Assembly (NCBI RefSeq): GCF_027497495.1
Contig: NZ_CP114205.1
Span: 2,170,001 to 2,234,000 of the forward strand
Length of the DNA: 64,000 bases
DNA from: Streptomyces tubercidicus
Lineage (GTDB): Bacteria > Actinomycetota > Actinomycetes > Streptomycetales > Streptomycetaceae
Direction of reading: 5' to 3'
Positions 1-8,254 of the stretch are shown in pieces. The notes below the pieces were generated by a model. That model was not told the DNA's origin and did not search any database. It saw nothing but the letters and a program-made list of their open reading frames with translations. Within the stretch, counting starts at the first letter, position 1. The number at the start of each line of letters is the position of its first letter. Position numbers and translations under genes: made by a program.

Positions 1-254
1 AGGCGCTCGACCAGCGCACGGAAGCGCGTGATGTCCTTCTTCGCCAGGTACTGCAGCAGGCGGCGGCGCTGGCCGACGAGCAGCAGCAGACCACGGCGGG
101 AGTGGTGGTCGTGCTTGTGGGTCTTGAGGTGCTCGGTCAGGTCCGAGATGCGACGGGAGAGCATCGCGACCTGAACCTCGGGGGAACCGGTGTCACCCTC
201 CTTGGTGGCGAACTCGGCCATGATCTGCTTCTTGGTAGCGGCGTCGAGCGACAC
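1..254 (-). CDS. rpsO: 30S ribosomal protein S15 (3' end cut by window)
   Basis: This encodes small-subunit protein S15, which binds 16S rRNA in the platform of the 30S subunit. The visible 84 residues start [18 protein letters not shown] and include the family signatures [21 protein letters not shown] and [16 protein letters not shown]. The family is about 89 residues long, so only a few C-terminal residues lie outside the window. I chose the GTG at 252-254 because AGAGGAG sits just upstream on the minus strand (about 261-267) and the protein then starts at the family-typical position. In most actinobacteria rpsO follows ribF and precedes pnp. Here the next upstream gene is eccD of a secretion locus, and ribF is nearly 30 kb away. 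Confidence 0.97.
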   Translation of the reverse strand, partial: MSLDAATKKQIMAEFATKEGDTGSPEVQVAMLSRRISDLTEHLKTHKHDHHSRRGLLLLVGQRRRLLQYLAKKDITRFRALVER

Positions 255-356
255 GCGGTACTCCTCTTGGTTGCGGCCCGTGAGCGCCCCTGGATTTGCT
301 TCACAGGGGATCTTGAGTGACTCGACCGGGCCGTCACACAGCGTACCAGCCAGCAA

Positions 357-386
357 CGGCCCCCCGACCGGGTGGTCGGGGGGCCG
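357..386 (-). terminator. Terminator after eccD
   Basis: A perfect 13-bp GC-rich stem (357-369 pairs with 374-386) closes a 4-nt loop. It lies about 25 nt beyond the eccD stop and upstream of rpsO. It should isolate rpsO from eccD transcription, although readthrough cannot be excluded. Confidence 0.75.
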
Positions 387-410
387 CGGGAAAGGCCGGT
401 GAGCGGGGGC

Positions 411-1877
411 CTAGCTGCTGCTGGTGAGGCCACGCACGGTGGCGTACACGTCCAGGACCGCGAGGCACAGCGGCACCAGGGACAGCAGGATCAGGCCGTC
501 GAAGAGGTCGAAGATCCGGCCCCAGAAGGGGGTGACGCCCTTGCGCGGGACGACCAGGCCGACGCCGACCAGGAGGGCGGCGCCCGCCGCGATGCTGCTG
601 GAGAACCAGACCGTGCGGATGTTCAGCGGGCCGGAGTCCCGGAAGCGGGCCAGCTCGACGAAGATCTCCGTCGGCGGGTTCAGCGCGATGCCCAGGATCA
701 GCAGGACGATCGTCAGGATGCCGGCGATGGTCAGGCAGGCGACCTGCGCGGTGTAGTCGAAGAGCCGGGCGCGCAGCATGATCGTGATGCCCGCGGCCAG
801 TGCCAGCAGCTGGGCCCACATGTTGTCGGAGAAGCCGAGGACCGCACCGGCCGAGCCGACGACCAGGGCGGCGCAGCCGGCGACGAGGCCGAGCAGCAGT
901 TCGTGGCCGCGCTTGGCCTGGTTGCCGATCTTGACGAAGTCGACGGACTCGGTCTCGCCGGCGTTGTCGTAGGAGCCCTTGGCGATCTGGTCGGGCGACT
1001 TGTAGCCGATGGGCAGCCGGGCGAAACGGGCGGAGAGGCCGGGCAGCCAGGCGACCAGGGCGATGGAGACGACGGCGGTGACGGCGGCGACCTCGATGGG
1101 CGCGGCGTCGGTGAGGATCGCGGCGAAGACCGCGAGGGTGCCCATCGCGGCGAGGAACGCGGCGGCGACGAAGGGGGCGTCACCGCGCGGCAGCAGGACC
1201 ACCAGGAGTGCGGAGGCGATCAGTACGGTCACACAGCCGACGAGGAGGTGCAGCCGGCCGGGGCCGGAGCCGTCCTCGACGGGGAAGATGCCGGAGCCGG
1301 CGAGCAGCAGGTGTGGCAGGGAGGCCAGGCCCAGCGCGATGGAGGAGCCGTGGTCGTCGTAGACCCGGGCGCGGACGCCGGCCAGGGCGACCAGGACGAT
1401 GCCGACGACACCGGCGATGACGCCGGGCAGCCGGTGCATGTCACGTTCGAAGGGGTTCGAGAACCACAGGGCGAACGCCATCATGACGAGCAGCAGCACA
1501 CCGGCGGAGAGGCCGACGACATGCATGAGGTCGTCGCTCCAGCGGCTGCGGTTGCGCTTGACCGCGGAGGCGACGGCGTCGGAGACATCGTCGAAGACCG
1601 GGAGCGGCAGCGATTCGGCGAACGGCTTCAGAAGAAGGAGGTCGCCGTCGAGAATCTGCTGCTGCGCGAGCGACTGCCCGGCGTCGAGAACCGTGCCGTC
1701 GCGGCGTACAAGGTGATAGCCGGTCGGGGCGCCCTCCGCCTGGGACTGACCGGAGAGCCGAAGGATCTCCGGGTAAATGTCCACGAGTGCGACGTCTTCC
1801 GGCAGAGCCACATCGATCCGTGCATCCGGCGCGGCGACTGTGACCCGGCAAAAGCCGGTGCCAGTGCTCGTGCTCAC
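411..1877 (-). CDS. eccD: Type VII secretion integral membrane protein EccD
   Basis: EccD is the multi-spanning core channel component of the ESX/T7SS translocon in the cytoplasmic membrane. The 488-residue protein has an N-terminal ubiquitin-like (YukD-type) domain of about 85 residues (FCRVTVAAPDARIDVALPED), then a long run of hydrophobic segments from about residue 135 to the end. I count about 11, matching the family. Family length is about 450-510. The GTG at 1875-1877 is preferred over an upstream in-frame start at 1958 because the ubiquitin fold begins right after it and AGGGGG lies upstream. It is divergent from eccC, with a shared 254-bp promoter region, and is followed by a strong terminator. 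Confidence 0.93.
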   Translation of the reverse strand: MSTSTGTGFCRVTVAAPDARIDVALPEDVALVDIYPEILRLSGQSQAEGAPTGYHLVRRDGTVLDAGQSLAQQQILDGDLLLLKPFAESLPLPVFDDVSDAVASAVKRNRSRWSDDLMHVVGLSAGVLLLVMMAFALWFSNPFERDMHRLPGVIAGVVGIVLVALAGVRARVYDDHGSSIALGLASLPHLLLAGSGIFPVEDGSGPGRLHLLVGCVTVLIASALLVVLLPRGDAPFVAAAFLAAMGTLAVFAAILTDAAPIEVAAVTAVVSIALVAWLPGLSARFARLPIGYKSPDQIAKGSYDNAGETESVDFVKIGNQAKRGHELLLGLVAGCAALVVGSAGAVLGFSDNMWAQLLALAAGITIMLRARLFDYTAQVACLTIAGILTIVLLILGIALNPPTEIFVELARFRDSGPLNIRTVWFSSSIAAGAALLVGVGLVVPRKGVTPFWGRIFDLFDGLILLSLVPLCLAVLDVYATVRGLTSSS

Positions 1878-2131
1878 CTGGCGGTTCCCCCTATCCGTTG
1901 GGCGTTTTGTCGCGTCGCGCGCCGTATATATAGAGCCGTCACTACGGGGCTCGGGCACGCTCGCGAGGCGTCAGCGTACCGTCCAATTCAGCGGCTGCCC
2001 CACCCACCCCGAGACTCGGCGCTTAACAGTAGGATCAACGCCTGCGTCGGGCCACGTACTTGGCTCGGGGGACCGTCGAATCCAACGGGGGCGGTCCGAG
2101 ACTGCGAGATGCATGAAGGACTGATGCCTCG
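1878..2131. promoter_or_regulatory. Divergent eccD/eccC promoter region
   Basis: This is the 254-bp gap between the divergent eccD and eccC starts. It contains a (TA)5 tract at 1925-1934, very unusual in this GC-rich DNA, about 48 nt upstream of the eccD GTG. The tract could serve as a minus-strand -10 element or a melting region. Assignment as a promoter is inferred from position and composition only. Confidence 0.5.
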
Positions 2132-5100
2132 GTGAGCGTTGTCATCGTCAAGCGCCCGCCCCGCGCGCTGCCACCCGAAGTCCCCTCGGAGGAGGTGACA
2201 CTTGAGGCGCCCCCGGAGCTTCCGCGCGAAGGGGATTCGGAGAACATGCTGATGACCCTTATGCCCATGATGGGCATGGCGTCCTCTGCGGGATTCTTGT
2301 TCATGGGCAATCAGCCGTTCATGAAAATCATGGGCGGCTTTATGGTGGCGTCCACTCTGGCAATGGCGATCGTGCAGATCGTCAAGGCCCGGCAAGGGCC
2401 TTCCGGGCAAATGCTGCAAGAGCGGCAGGATTACCTCAAGTACCTTACGCAGAAGCGAAAAGAGGTACGGCGCACCGCACGAAAGCAGCGGGACGCGCAG
2501 CTGTACACCCACCCCGACCCGAGCCAGTTGTGGGCCGTCGTGGCCGAGGGCAAACGGGTCTGGGAACGCCGGTCGGGCGATCCGGACTTCGGGCAGGTAC
2601 GGCTGGGGCTCGGCCCGCAGCAGCTGGCCACCCCCCTGCGGGCCCCGGAGACCGCCCCGGTCGACGAGCTGGAGCCGCTCACCGCGCATGCGATGAAGGA
2701 ATTCCTCGACAAGCACGGGCACTTGGACAACCTGCCGCTGGCGGTCTCGCTGCGCGCCTTCTACCACCTGACCGTCTCCGGTGACCCGGACACGGTCTAC
2801 GGCGCCTCCCGCGCCATCATCGCCCAGCTGTGCACCCTGCACTCCCCCGAGGACCTGACGGTGGCGGTGGTCGCCGCGCCCGGTGCGCAGATGGAGTGGG
2901 AGTGGACGAAGTGGCTGCCGCATGTGCAGGACAAGACCACGGACGGCGCCGGGTCGCGCCGGCTGGTCGTCGGTGACCTCGGTGAGGTCGAGGAGCTGCT
3001 GGCGGACGAGCTGGAGGGCCGCGGCCGGTTCAACCCGCAGGGCACGCCGGTGTCCGACACCCCGCATGTGGTGATCGTGCTGGACGGCGGCGAGGTGCCG
3101 ATGGACTCGGTGATCGCCGGGGCCGAGGGGCTGCAGGGCGTCACCATCCTGGAGGTCGTACCGGGCGATCTGGACGAGATCCGGGGCGGTCTGGCCGTGC
3201 AGGTCCAGCCGGGCAAGCTGGTGCTGGAGTCGGCCAGCGGCGCGGTCTACCACGGCACCTGCGACACCCTGGCGATCCCCGAGGCGGAGGCGCTGGCGCG
3301 TCAGCTGGCCCCGCTGCGGGCGGGTTCCGGTGCCGATGGCGAGGAACCGCTGCTGTCGAACCTGGACTTCACCGACTTGATGAACATCGGTGACGCCGGT
3401 TCCGTCGATGTGTCGCGTACCTGGCGGCCGCGCACGCTGCACGAGCGGCTGCGGGTGCCGATCGGTGTCGACAAGGACGGCCAGCCCGTCATGCTCGACA
3501 TCAAGGAGGCCGCGCAGGAGGGCATGGGCCCGCACGGCCTGTGTGTCGGTGCGACCGGTTCCGGTAAGTCCGAGGTGCTGCGCACCCTGGTGCTCGCGCT
3601 CGCGGTGACCCACTCCTCGGAGACCCTCAACTTCATCCTCGCGGACTTCAAGGGTGGCGCCACCTTCGCCGGTATGTCCGAGATGCCGCACGTCGCGGCC
3701 GTCATCACCAACCTCGGTGATGACGTCACCCTGATCGACCGCATGCGCGACTCGATCACCGGTGAACTCCAGCGCCGTCAGGAGCTGCTGCGCTCCGCGG
3801 GCAACTACAAGAACATCACCGACTACGAGAAGGCGCGTGCCGCGGGTGCCCCGCTGGACCCGCTGCCCTCGCTGGTGATGGTGCTCGACGAATTCTCCGA
3901 ACTGCTGACCGCCAAGCCCGACTTCATCGACATGTTCATCCAGATCGGCCGGATCGGCCGGTCGATGGGTGTACACATGCTGCTCGCCTCGCAGCGCCTG
4001 GAAGAGGGCAAGCTGCGCGGTCTGGACACCTACCTGTCCTACCGGCTGGGTCTGCGGACGTTCTCCGCGGCCGAGTCGCGGACCGCGATCGGTGTGCCGG
4101 ACGCCTACCACCTGCCGAACGTCCCGGGTTCCGGCATCCTCAAGTACGACACCGAGACGATGGTCCAGTTCAAGGCCGCGTATGTCTCGGGCCCCTACCG
4201 CGGTCCCGGGGCCGGCGGCGGTCCCGGCGGGAGCCGGTCCCGGCGGCAGCCGGTGCCGTTCACCGCGGCCCCGGTCGTCGAGCAGATCATCGAGGACCCC
4301 ACCCCGGTCGAGCCGGTCGCCCCGGAGCAGGACGACGCGCTCGCCGACACCGTCCTCGACGTCATCGTGCAGCGCATGCAGGGCCAGGGCCCGCCGGCAC
4401 ACCAGGTGTGGCTGCCGCCGCTGGACGAGGCGCCGACGGTCAACCAGCTGCTGCCGACGCTCGCGGTCACGCCCGAACGGGGTGTGCACGCACCGGAGTA
4501 CACCGCGCTCGGCAAGCTCGTGGTGCCGGTCGCGCTGGTGGACAAGCCGTTCGAGCAGCGGCGTGACGTGATGTACCTGGACTTCTCCGCCGGTGCCGGT
4601 CACGGCCTGGTCGTGGGTGGTCCGCAGTCCGGTAAGTCCACGCTGCTCCGGGCCGCCATCGCCTCGTTCGCGCTCACCCACACCCCGTCCGAGGTGCAGT
4701 TCTACTGCCTCGACTTCGGTGGCGGCGGCATGCTGACCATGGAGGGCCTGCCGCACGTCGGCGGTGTCGCCTCGCGTCTGGACGCCGAGAAGGTGCGCCG
4801 TACGGTCTCCGAGGTCGTCGGCATCCTCAACGCGCGCGAGGAGTTCTTCCGCGCCAACAGCATCGACTCGATCGGCACCTACCGCCAGCGGCGGGCCTCG
4901 GGCGCCTACCCCGACCAGAAGTGGGGCGACGTCTTCCTGGTCATCGACGGCTGGGCGACGTTCAAGACCGACTACGAGCAGATGGACCCGGTGATCCTGG
5001 ACATCGCCGCCCGGGGTCTCGGTTTCGGCGTCCACCTGATCATCGCCGGTGCGCGCTACACCGAGGTGCGTCCCGCGCTGCGTGACCAGCTCCTCAACCG

Positions 5101-6088
5101 CGTCGAGCTGCGGCTGGGTGACCCGATGGAGTCGGAGTTCGACCGCAAGCGCGCGGAGAACGTCCCGATGGGCAAGCCCGGTCGCGGTATGTCCCCCGAG
5201 AAGCTCGACTTCCTGGCGGCGCTGCCGCGGCTGGACGGGATGAGCGACCCGGAGACGCTGAGCGAGGGCATCGCGAACCTGGTGTCGACGGTCAGCGAGC
5301 ACTGGCAGGGCGAACCCGCCCCCGCGGTGCGGATGCTGCCGACGATGCTGCGCGCCAACGAGCTGCCCAAGGGCAGCGACTACCCGGATCACGGCATCGC
5401 GATCGGTGTCGACGAGACCACGCTGGCGCCGGCGTTCATCGACTTCGAGACCGACCCGCTGCTGGTCATCTACGGCGAGAGCGAGTCCGGCAAGTCGTCG
5501 CTGCTGCGTCTGCTGGCCAAGCAGATCGCCGAGCGGTACCCGTCCGACAAGGCGCTGATGGTGGTCTCCGACTACCGCCGTGCGCTGCTCGGCGAGATCC
5601 CCGAGAGCCACATGTACAAGTACTGTGCCGCCGGGCCGCAGTTGCAGGAGGTCATCAGCGGGCTGGCCGGTTCGCTGGGCCGCCGGATGCCGGGGCCGGA
5701 CGTCACGCCGGAGCAGCTGCGCAACCGCAGCTGGTACGACCTGCCGGACGCGTTCGTGATCGTGGACGACTACGACCTGGTGGCGACCAGCAGCGGCAAC
5801 CCGCTGCAGCCGCTGCTGGAGTATCTGCCGTTCGCCCGTGACCTGGGTCTGCGCCTGATCATCGCGCGCAGCTCGTCGGGTGCCGGACGGTCGTCCTTCG
5901 AGCCGGTGATGCAGCGCACCAAGGAGCTCGGTGCGCAGGGTCTGATCCTGTCCGCCGATCCGGCCGAGGGGCCGCTGATGGGCAACATCAAGGGCCAGAG
6001 CCTGACGCCCGGACGGGCCACGTTCATCACGCGGAAGCGCGGTGCGCAGCTGGTCCAGACGGGCTGGCTGCCGGCTAACGGCCGCTGA
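2132..6088 (+). CDS. eccC: Type VII secretion protein EccC, FtsK/SpoIIIE ATPase
   Basis: EccC is the motor ATPase of the T7SS. It binds WXG100 substrates and powers translocation. The 1318-residue protein is a single-chain form carrying all three NTPase modules. Two N-terminal membrane segments lie at about 39-60 and 63-85. Walker A motifs are GATGSGKS (473-480), GGPQSGKS (about 829-836) and GESESGKS (about 1115-1122). The first module has a Walker B (LVMVLDEFSELL, about 578-590), so it looks catalytically competent. The GTG start is preceded by AAGGA. The gene is divergent from eccD and ends at a bidirectional terminator facing the 6192-7237 genes. Confidence 0.97.
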   Translation: MSVVIVKRPPRALPPEVPSEEVTLEAPPELPREGDSENMLMTLMPMMGMASSAGFLFMGNQPFMKIMGGFMVASTLAMAIVQIVKARQGPSGQMLQERQDYLKYLTQKRKEVRRTARKQRDAQLYTHPDPSQLWAVVAEGKRVWERRSGDPDFGQVRLGLGPQQLATPLRAPETAPVDELEPLTAHAMKEFLDKHGHLDNLPLAVSLRAFYHLTVSGDPDTVYGASRAIIAQLCTLHSPEDLTVAVVAAPGAQMEWEWTKWLPHVQDKTTDGAGSRRLVVGDLGEVEELLADELEGRGRFNPQGTPVSDTPHVVIVLDGGEVPMDSVIAGAEGLQGVTILEVVPGDLDEIRGGLAVQVQPGKLVLESASGAVYHGTCDTLAIPEAEALARQLAPLRAGSGADGEEPLLSNLDFTDLMNIGDAGSVDVSRTWRPRTLHERLRVPIGVDKDGQPVMLDIKEAAQEGMGPHGLCVGATGSGKSEVLRTLVLALAVTHSSETLNFILADFKGGATFAGMSEMPHVAAVITNLGDDVTLIDRMRDSITGELQRRQELLRSAGNYKNITDYEKARAAGAPLDPLPSLVMVLDEFSELLTAKPDFIDMFIQIGRIGRSMGVHMLLASQRLEEGKLRGLDTYLSYRLGLRTFSAAESRTAIGVPDAYHLPNVPGSGILKYDTETMVQFKAAYVSGPYRGPGAGGGPGGSRSRRQPVPFTAAPVVEQIIEDPTPVEPVAPEQDDALADTVLDVIVQRMQGQGPPAHQVWLPPLDEAPTVNQLLPTLAVTPERGVHAPEYTALGKLVVPVALVDKPFEQRRDVMYLDFSAGAGHGLVVGGPQSGKSTLLRAAIASFALTHTPSEVQFYCLDFGGGGMLTMEGLPHVGGVASRLDAEKVRRTVSEVVGILNAREEFFRANSIDSIGTYRQRRASGAYPDQKWGDVFLVIDGWATFKTDYEQMDPVILDIAARGLGFGVHLIIAGARYTEVRPALRDQLLNRVELRLGDPMESEFDRKRAENVPMGKPGRGMSPEKLDFLAALPRLDGMSDPETLSEGIANLVSTVSEHWQGEPAPAVRMLPTMLRANELPKGSDYPDHGIAIGVDETTLAPAFIDFETDPLLVIYGESESGKSSLLRLLAKQIAERYPSDKALMVVSDYRRALLGEIPESHMYKYCAAGPQLQEVISGLAGSLGRRMPGPDVTPEQLRNRSWYDLPDAFVIVDDYDLVATSSGNPLQPLLEYLPFARDLGLRLIIARSSSGAGRSSFEPVMQRTKELGAQGLILSADPAEGPLMGNIKGQSLTPGRATFITRKRGAQLVQTGWLPANGR

Positions 6089-6101
6089 CCGGTACGCACA
6101 C

Positions 6102-6147
6102 AACGGCGGTGGGGCGCTCCTTCTGGGAGGGGCGCCCCACCGCCGTT
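6102..6147. terminator. Bidirectional terminator between convergent genes
   Basis: A perfect 16-bp stem (6102-6117 with 6132-6147) lies 13 nt past the eccC stop. The loop can pair further through CTCC/GGAG. It sits between eccC and the convergent WXG100-like gene and probably serves both strands. Confidence 0.85.
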
Positions 6148-6191
6148 TCTTGTGCCGCGGGCCGGGCGGCTGACCGGCTGACGGCCTCCTG

Positions 6192-6932
6192 TCAGCCGAA
6201 GGCGCCGTGTTGGGTGGCGTCGGGAGCGGGCTGGCCGGGAGCCTCGCCGCCCTTGGTCGGGGTGGCCTTGGCGGGCGCCGGGGTGGCCTTGGCGGGCCCC
6301 TCGGCCGTTCCCTTCTTCTCCTGGCCGGCCGCCGGGGCCGGATCCGTGCCGGGGACCGGCTTCGCGACGCCCGGCCCGGTCCGTACGCCCTTGGCGAGGC
6401 CCTCGCCACCCCGCGTCCTGGCCTCGCCGTCCTTCGCCGGTCCGAACGGGTCGGGGCCCTGCGGGGCGGTGGCGGTGTCCCATGTGTGCCCGACGACCGG
6501 GCCCCGGGACTGGCCCCCGCCCCCGCCGCGCTTGCCGAAGGCGCCGCCGAGGCCGGTGGCGAGCTGGCCGAGCGCCATGAAGCCGTAGGCGACCTCGGGG
6601 CCGGACGAGGACGAGGACGAAGAGCCGGCTGAGGTCTTCGCGGGCGCCGCCTCGTGCTGTTCCTCGTCGCCCTTGTCCTCGGGGGGTGCGGCGGCCGCGT
6701 TCTCCAGGTCGGCGGCGGCCAGTTCGAAGGCCGGCAGGGAGTCGTCGACGGACCGCTTGAGGCGGTGCCACTCCCCCGCGAACGCCTCACCGGCCGGGCC
6801 GTGCCAGTTGGCCGCGGCGGCGGTGCCGACCTGCCGGTCCAGATCGCGGACCAGGCCGTCGAGGTGCTTGCCCATCTCCCGCCAGCCGGCCGCCGCTTCG
6901 CGCAGGGCCTCGGGGTTGCGCCGCTCGCTCAC
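6192..6932 (-). CDS. WXG100-like T7SS-associated protein with Pro/Ala/Lys-rich tail
   Basis: This 246-residue protein is probably a T7SS substrate or partner. Residues 1-80 form a helical hairpin resembling the WXG100 fold, with a W-x-G turn at N42-W43-H44-G45 (ANWHGPAGEAFAGEW). A Ser run, a short hydrophobic stretch (VAYGFMALGQLATGLGGAF, about 115-133), a Gly-rich segment and a low-complexity Pro/Ala/Thr/Lys tail follow. The GTG start overlaps the TGA of the upstream 102-residue gene by 4 nt, implying translational coupling, as for paired Esx proteins. It converges on eccC. I do not recognise a named family beyond WXG100-like; the substrate role is inferred. Confidence 0.8.
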   Translation of the reverse strand: MSERRNPEALREAAAGWREMGKHLDGLVRDLDRQVGTAAAANWHGPAGEAFAGEWHRLKRSVDDSLPAFELAAADLENAAAAPPEDKGDEEQHEAAPAKTSAGSSSSSSSGPEVAYGFMALGQLATGLGGAFGKRGGGGGQSRGPVVGHTWDTATAPQGPDPFGPAKDGEARTRGGEGLAKGVRTGPGVAKPVPGTDPAPAAGQEKKGTAEGPAKATPAPAKATPTKGGEAPGQPAPDATQHGAFG

Positions 6933-7237
6933 TTGACGCTCCGCATCATCTCGACCAGCTCTTCCTCGGCCGCCCGCGTCCGCGTGACGGTCTCCTTGAG
7001 GCCCCCGCCGACCTCCGCGAGCCGCTGCTGCAGCTGGACGAGCGCCTGCTCGGCCTGCTCGTACAGCTCACGGAACGGCCGGGCCTCCTCGTCACTGCCG
7101 AAACCGTCCCGAAGGGCCTCGGCATCGGCCCGCCGTCTGAATGCGGCCAGTTGCCGGCTCAGTTCTTCCGCGCGTATCTCGAAGACCGCACCGAGCCGGT
7201 GCAACTCCTCCGTACTGAGCCGGACTTCGTCGGACAT
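6929..7237 (-). CDS. Small helical WXG100-superfamily-like protein
   Basis: This 102-residue, strongly helical charged protein (MSDEVRLSTEELHRLGAVF...) has a central turn FGSDEEARPFRELYEQA. That turn resembles the loop of WXG100-like proteins in which W-x-G is replaced by an F-G-D/S-type turn. It probably pairs with the coupled downstream WXG100-like protein as an Esx-type heterodimer. ATG codons lie at 7240 and 7237; I chose 7237 because it places GGGGAG 5 nt upstream. The longer frame to 7414 is discarded because its N-terminus is not helical and runs through the promoter region. Confidence 0.75.
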   Translation of the reverse strand: MSDEVRLSTEELHRLGAVFEIRAEELSRQLAAFRRRADAEALRDGFGSDEEARPFRELYEQAEQALVQLQQRLAEVGGGLKETVTRTRAAEEELVEMMRSVK

Positions 7238-7477
7238 CATTTCTCCCCGAATTTGAATGACAGCTACCTGCCGACATCGCCTCAGGTCTAGCACACCCGC
7301 AATAGGCCCGAGGCACTCTCCGGAGCGGGCGGACGGCAAACCACGGAATGCATACGGAGCAATATGCGGCAATACCGACAAGCCCTGCCTTGACGACCTG
7401 TTCACCTCCGTCATTAGACTTCAGGACGCCGGTGCAGCACATGCGGTTGCTGTGCCATCACGTTCAAGGGGGCAGGG

Positions 7478-7885
7478 ATGAGCAACGAACGGCAGATCCA
7501 GGACGAGGACCTGATGGACGTCGCCCAGGATCCGGAGCAGGCGCACCGGCTGCGCAAGGCACTGAAGGTCCTGGCGGACAACCCGAATGTCGGCGGCAAG
7601 CTCCAGGAGATGGCCCAGGAGGTGCTCTCCGGCCGTATCGGCATGAAGGACGCGATCCAGACGCCGGGGTACATGGACGCGCTGGGCGACCGGATGGGCG
7701 AGATCCGGCGGGCCGCGGAGAACCAGACCATGGCGGAGCGCGAGGAGTCCCGCGAGAAGTTCGCCGCCTGGCAGAAGGAGCAGGAAGCCAAGGAGGACGC
7801 GGAGCGCGCCGAGCGCGACGGCCCCTCGGGCAGCATCGTGACCACTCCGCGGCGCGGCGGCCGGGGCGGCGGTCACCGGGGCTGA
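7478..7885 (+). CDS. Small charged hypothetical protein of the T7SS locus
   Basis: This 135-residue hydrophilic protein has no signal peptide or membrane segment. The first 90 residues are predicted helical (DEDLMDVAQDPEQAHRLRKA, then LQEMAQEVLSGRIGMKDAI). A charged Glu/Lys stretch and a basic Gly/Arg tail (TPRRGGRGGGHRG) follow. The start is secure: AAGGGGGCAGGG lies immediately upstream of the ATG. It is divergent from the small Esx-like pair and lies upstream of an NTPase gene. I do not recognise the family. Its consistent position within a T7SS locus suggests an accessory cytosolic factor, which is only inference. Confidence 0.8.
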   Translation: MSNERQIQDEDLMDVAQDPEQAHRLRKALKVLADNPNVGGKLQEMAQEVLSGRIGMKDAIQTPGYMDALGDRMGEIRRAAENQTMAEREESREKFAAWQKEQEAKEDAERAERDGPSGSIVTTPRRGGRGGGHRG

Positions 7886-8254
7886 CCCGGCCCCCGCGAG
7901 ACCGCACCACCGATGCGGCGAGCGGCCGTTCCTTTCCGCCGCCGAAATCCGTTCAAAGAGTTCATCGAGGCGATACGGAAGAAAGCAGATCGGCCGCCGG
8001 ATTCAGCGGGAGATCTGCTTCCTTTCCGCACACGGCATTCCCGTTTTCTCCACACCACGCCCAGGGCCAACTCCCGGAACGCACGCCTCTCAGGCCACCT
8101 TTGCGCAGTTCCGCGGCAAGCGCCCGTCCTGTGTGTTCCAGTTCCGGCACAGCCGTACCCGCACCGTCCGGCACAGGCGTTCCGGATCATAGGATCGAGC
8201 CGGAACAGGCAGGAATCCACAAAGGTGGAGCGGATTGATGGGGACGAGGAAGCC
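7886..8254 (+). other. Intergenic region before the NTPase gene
   Basis: This 369-bp gap has lower GC than its flanks. It contains a 9-bp inverted repeat (7983-7991 with 8012-8020, 20-nt loop) that could weakly terminate the 7478-7885 transcript, followed by AT-richer sequence likely to hold the next promoter. An open frame crosses it but has no usable start or composition, so I see no gene here. Confidence 0.4.

Noticed and set aside
1988..6790. 1600-codon open frame antisense to eccC
   Set aside because: High-GC third positions create long shadow frames. The frame runs across eccC and two other genes, with no ribosome binding site or family motifs.
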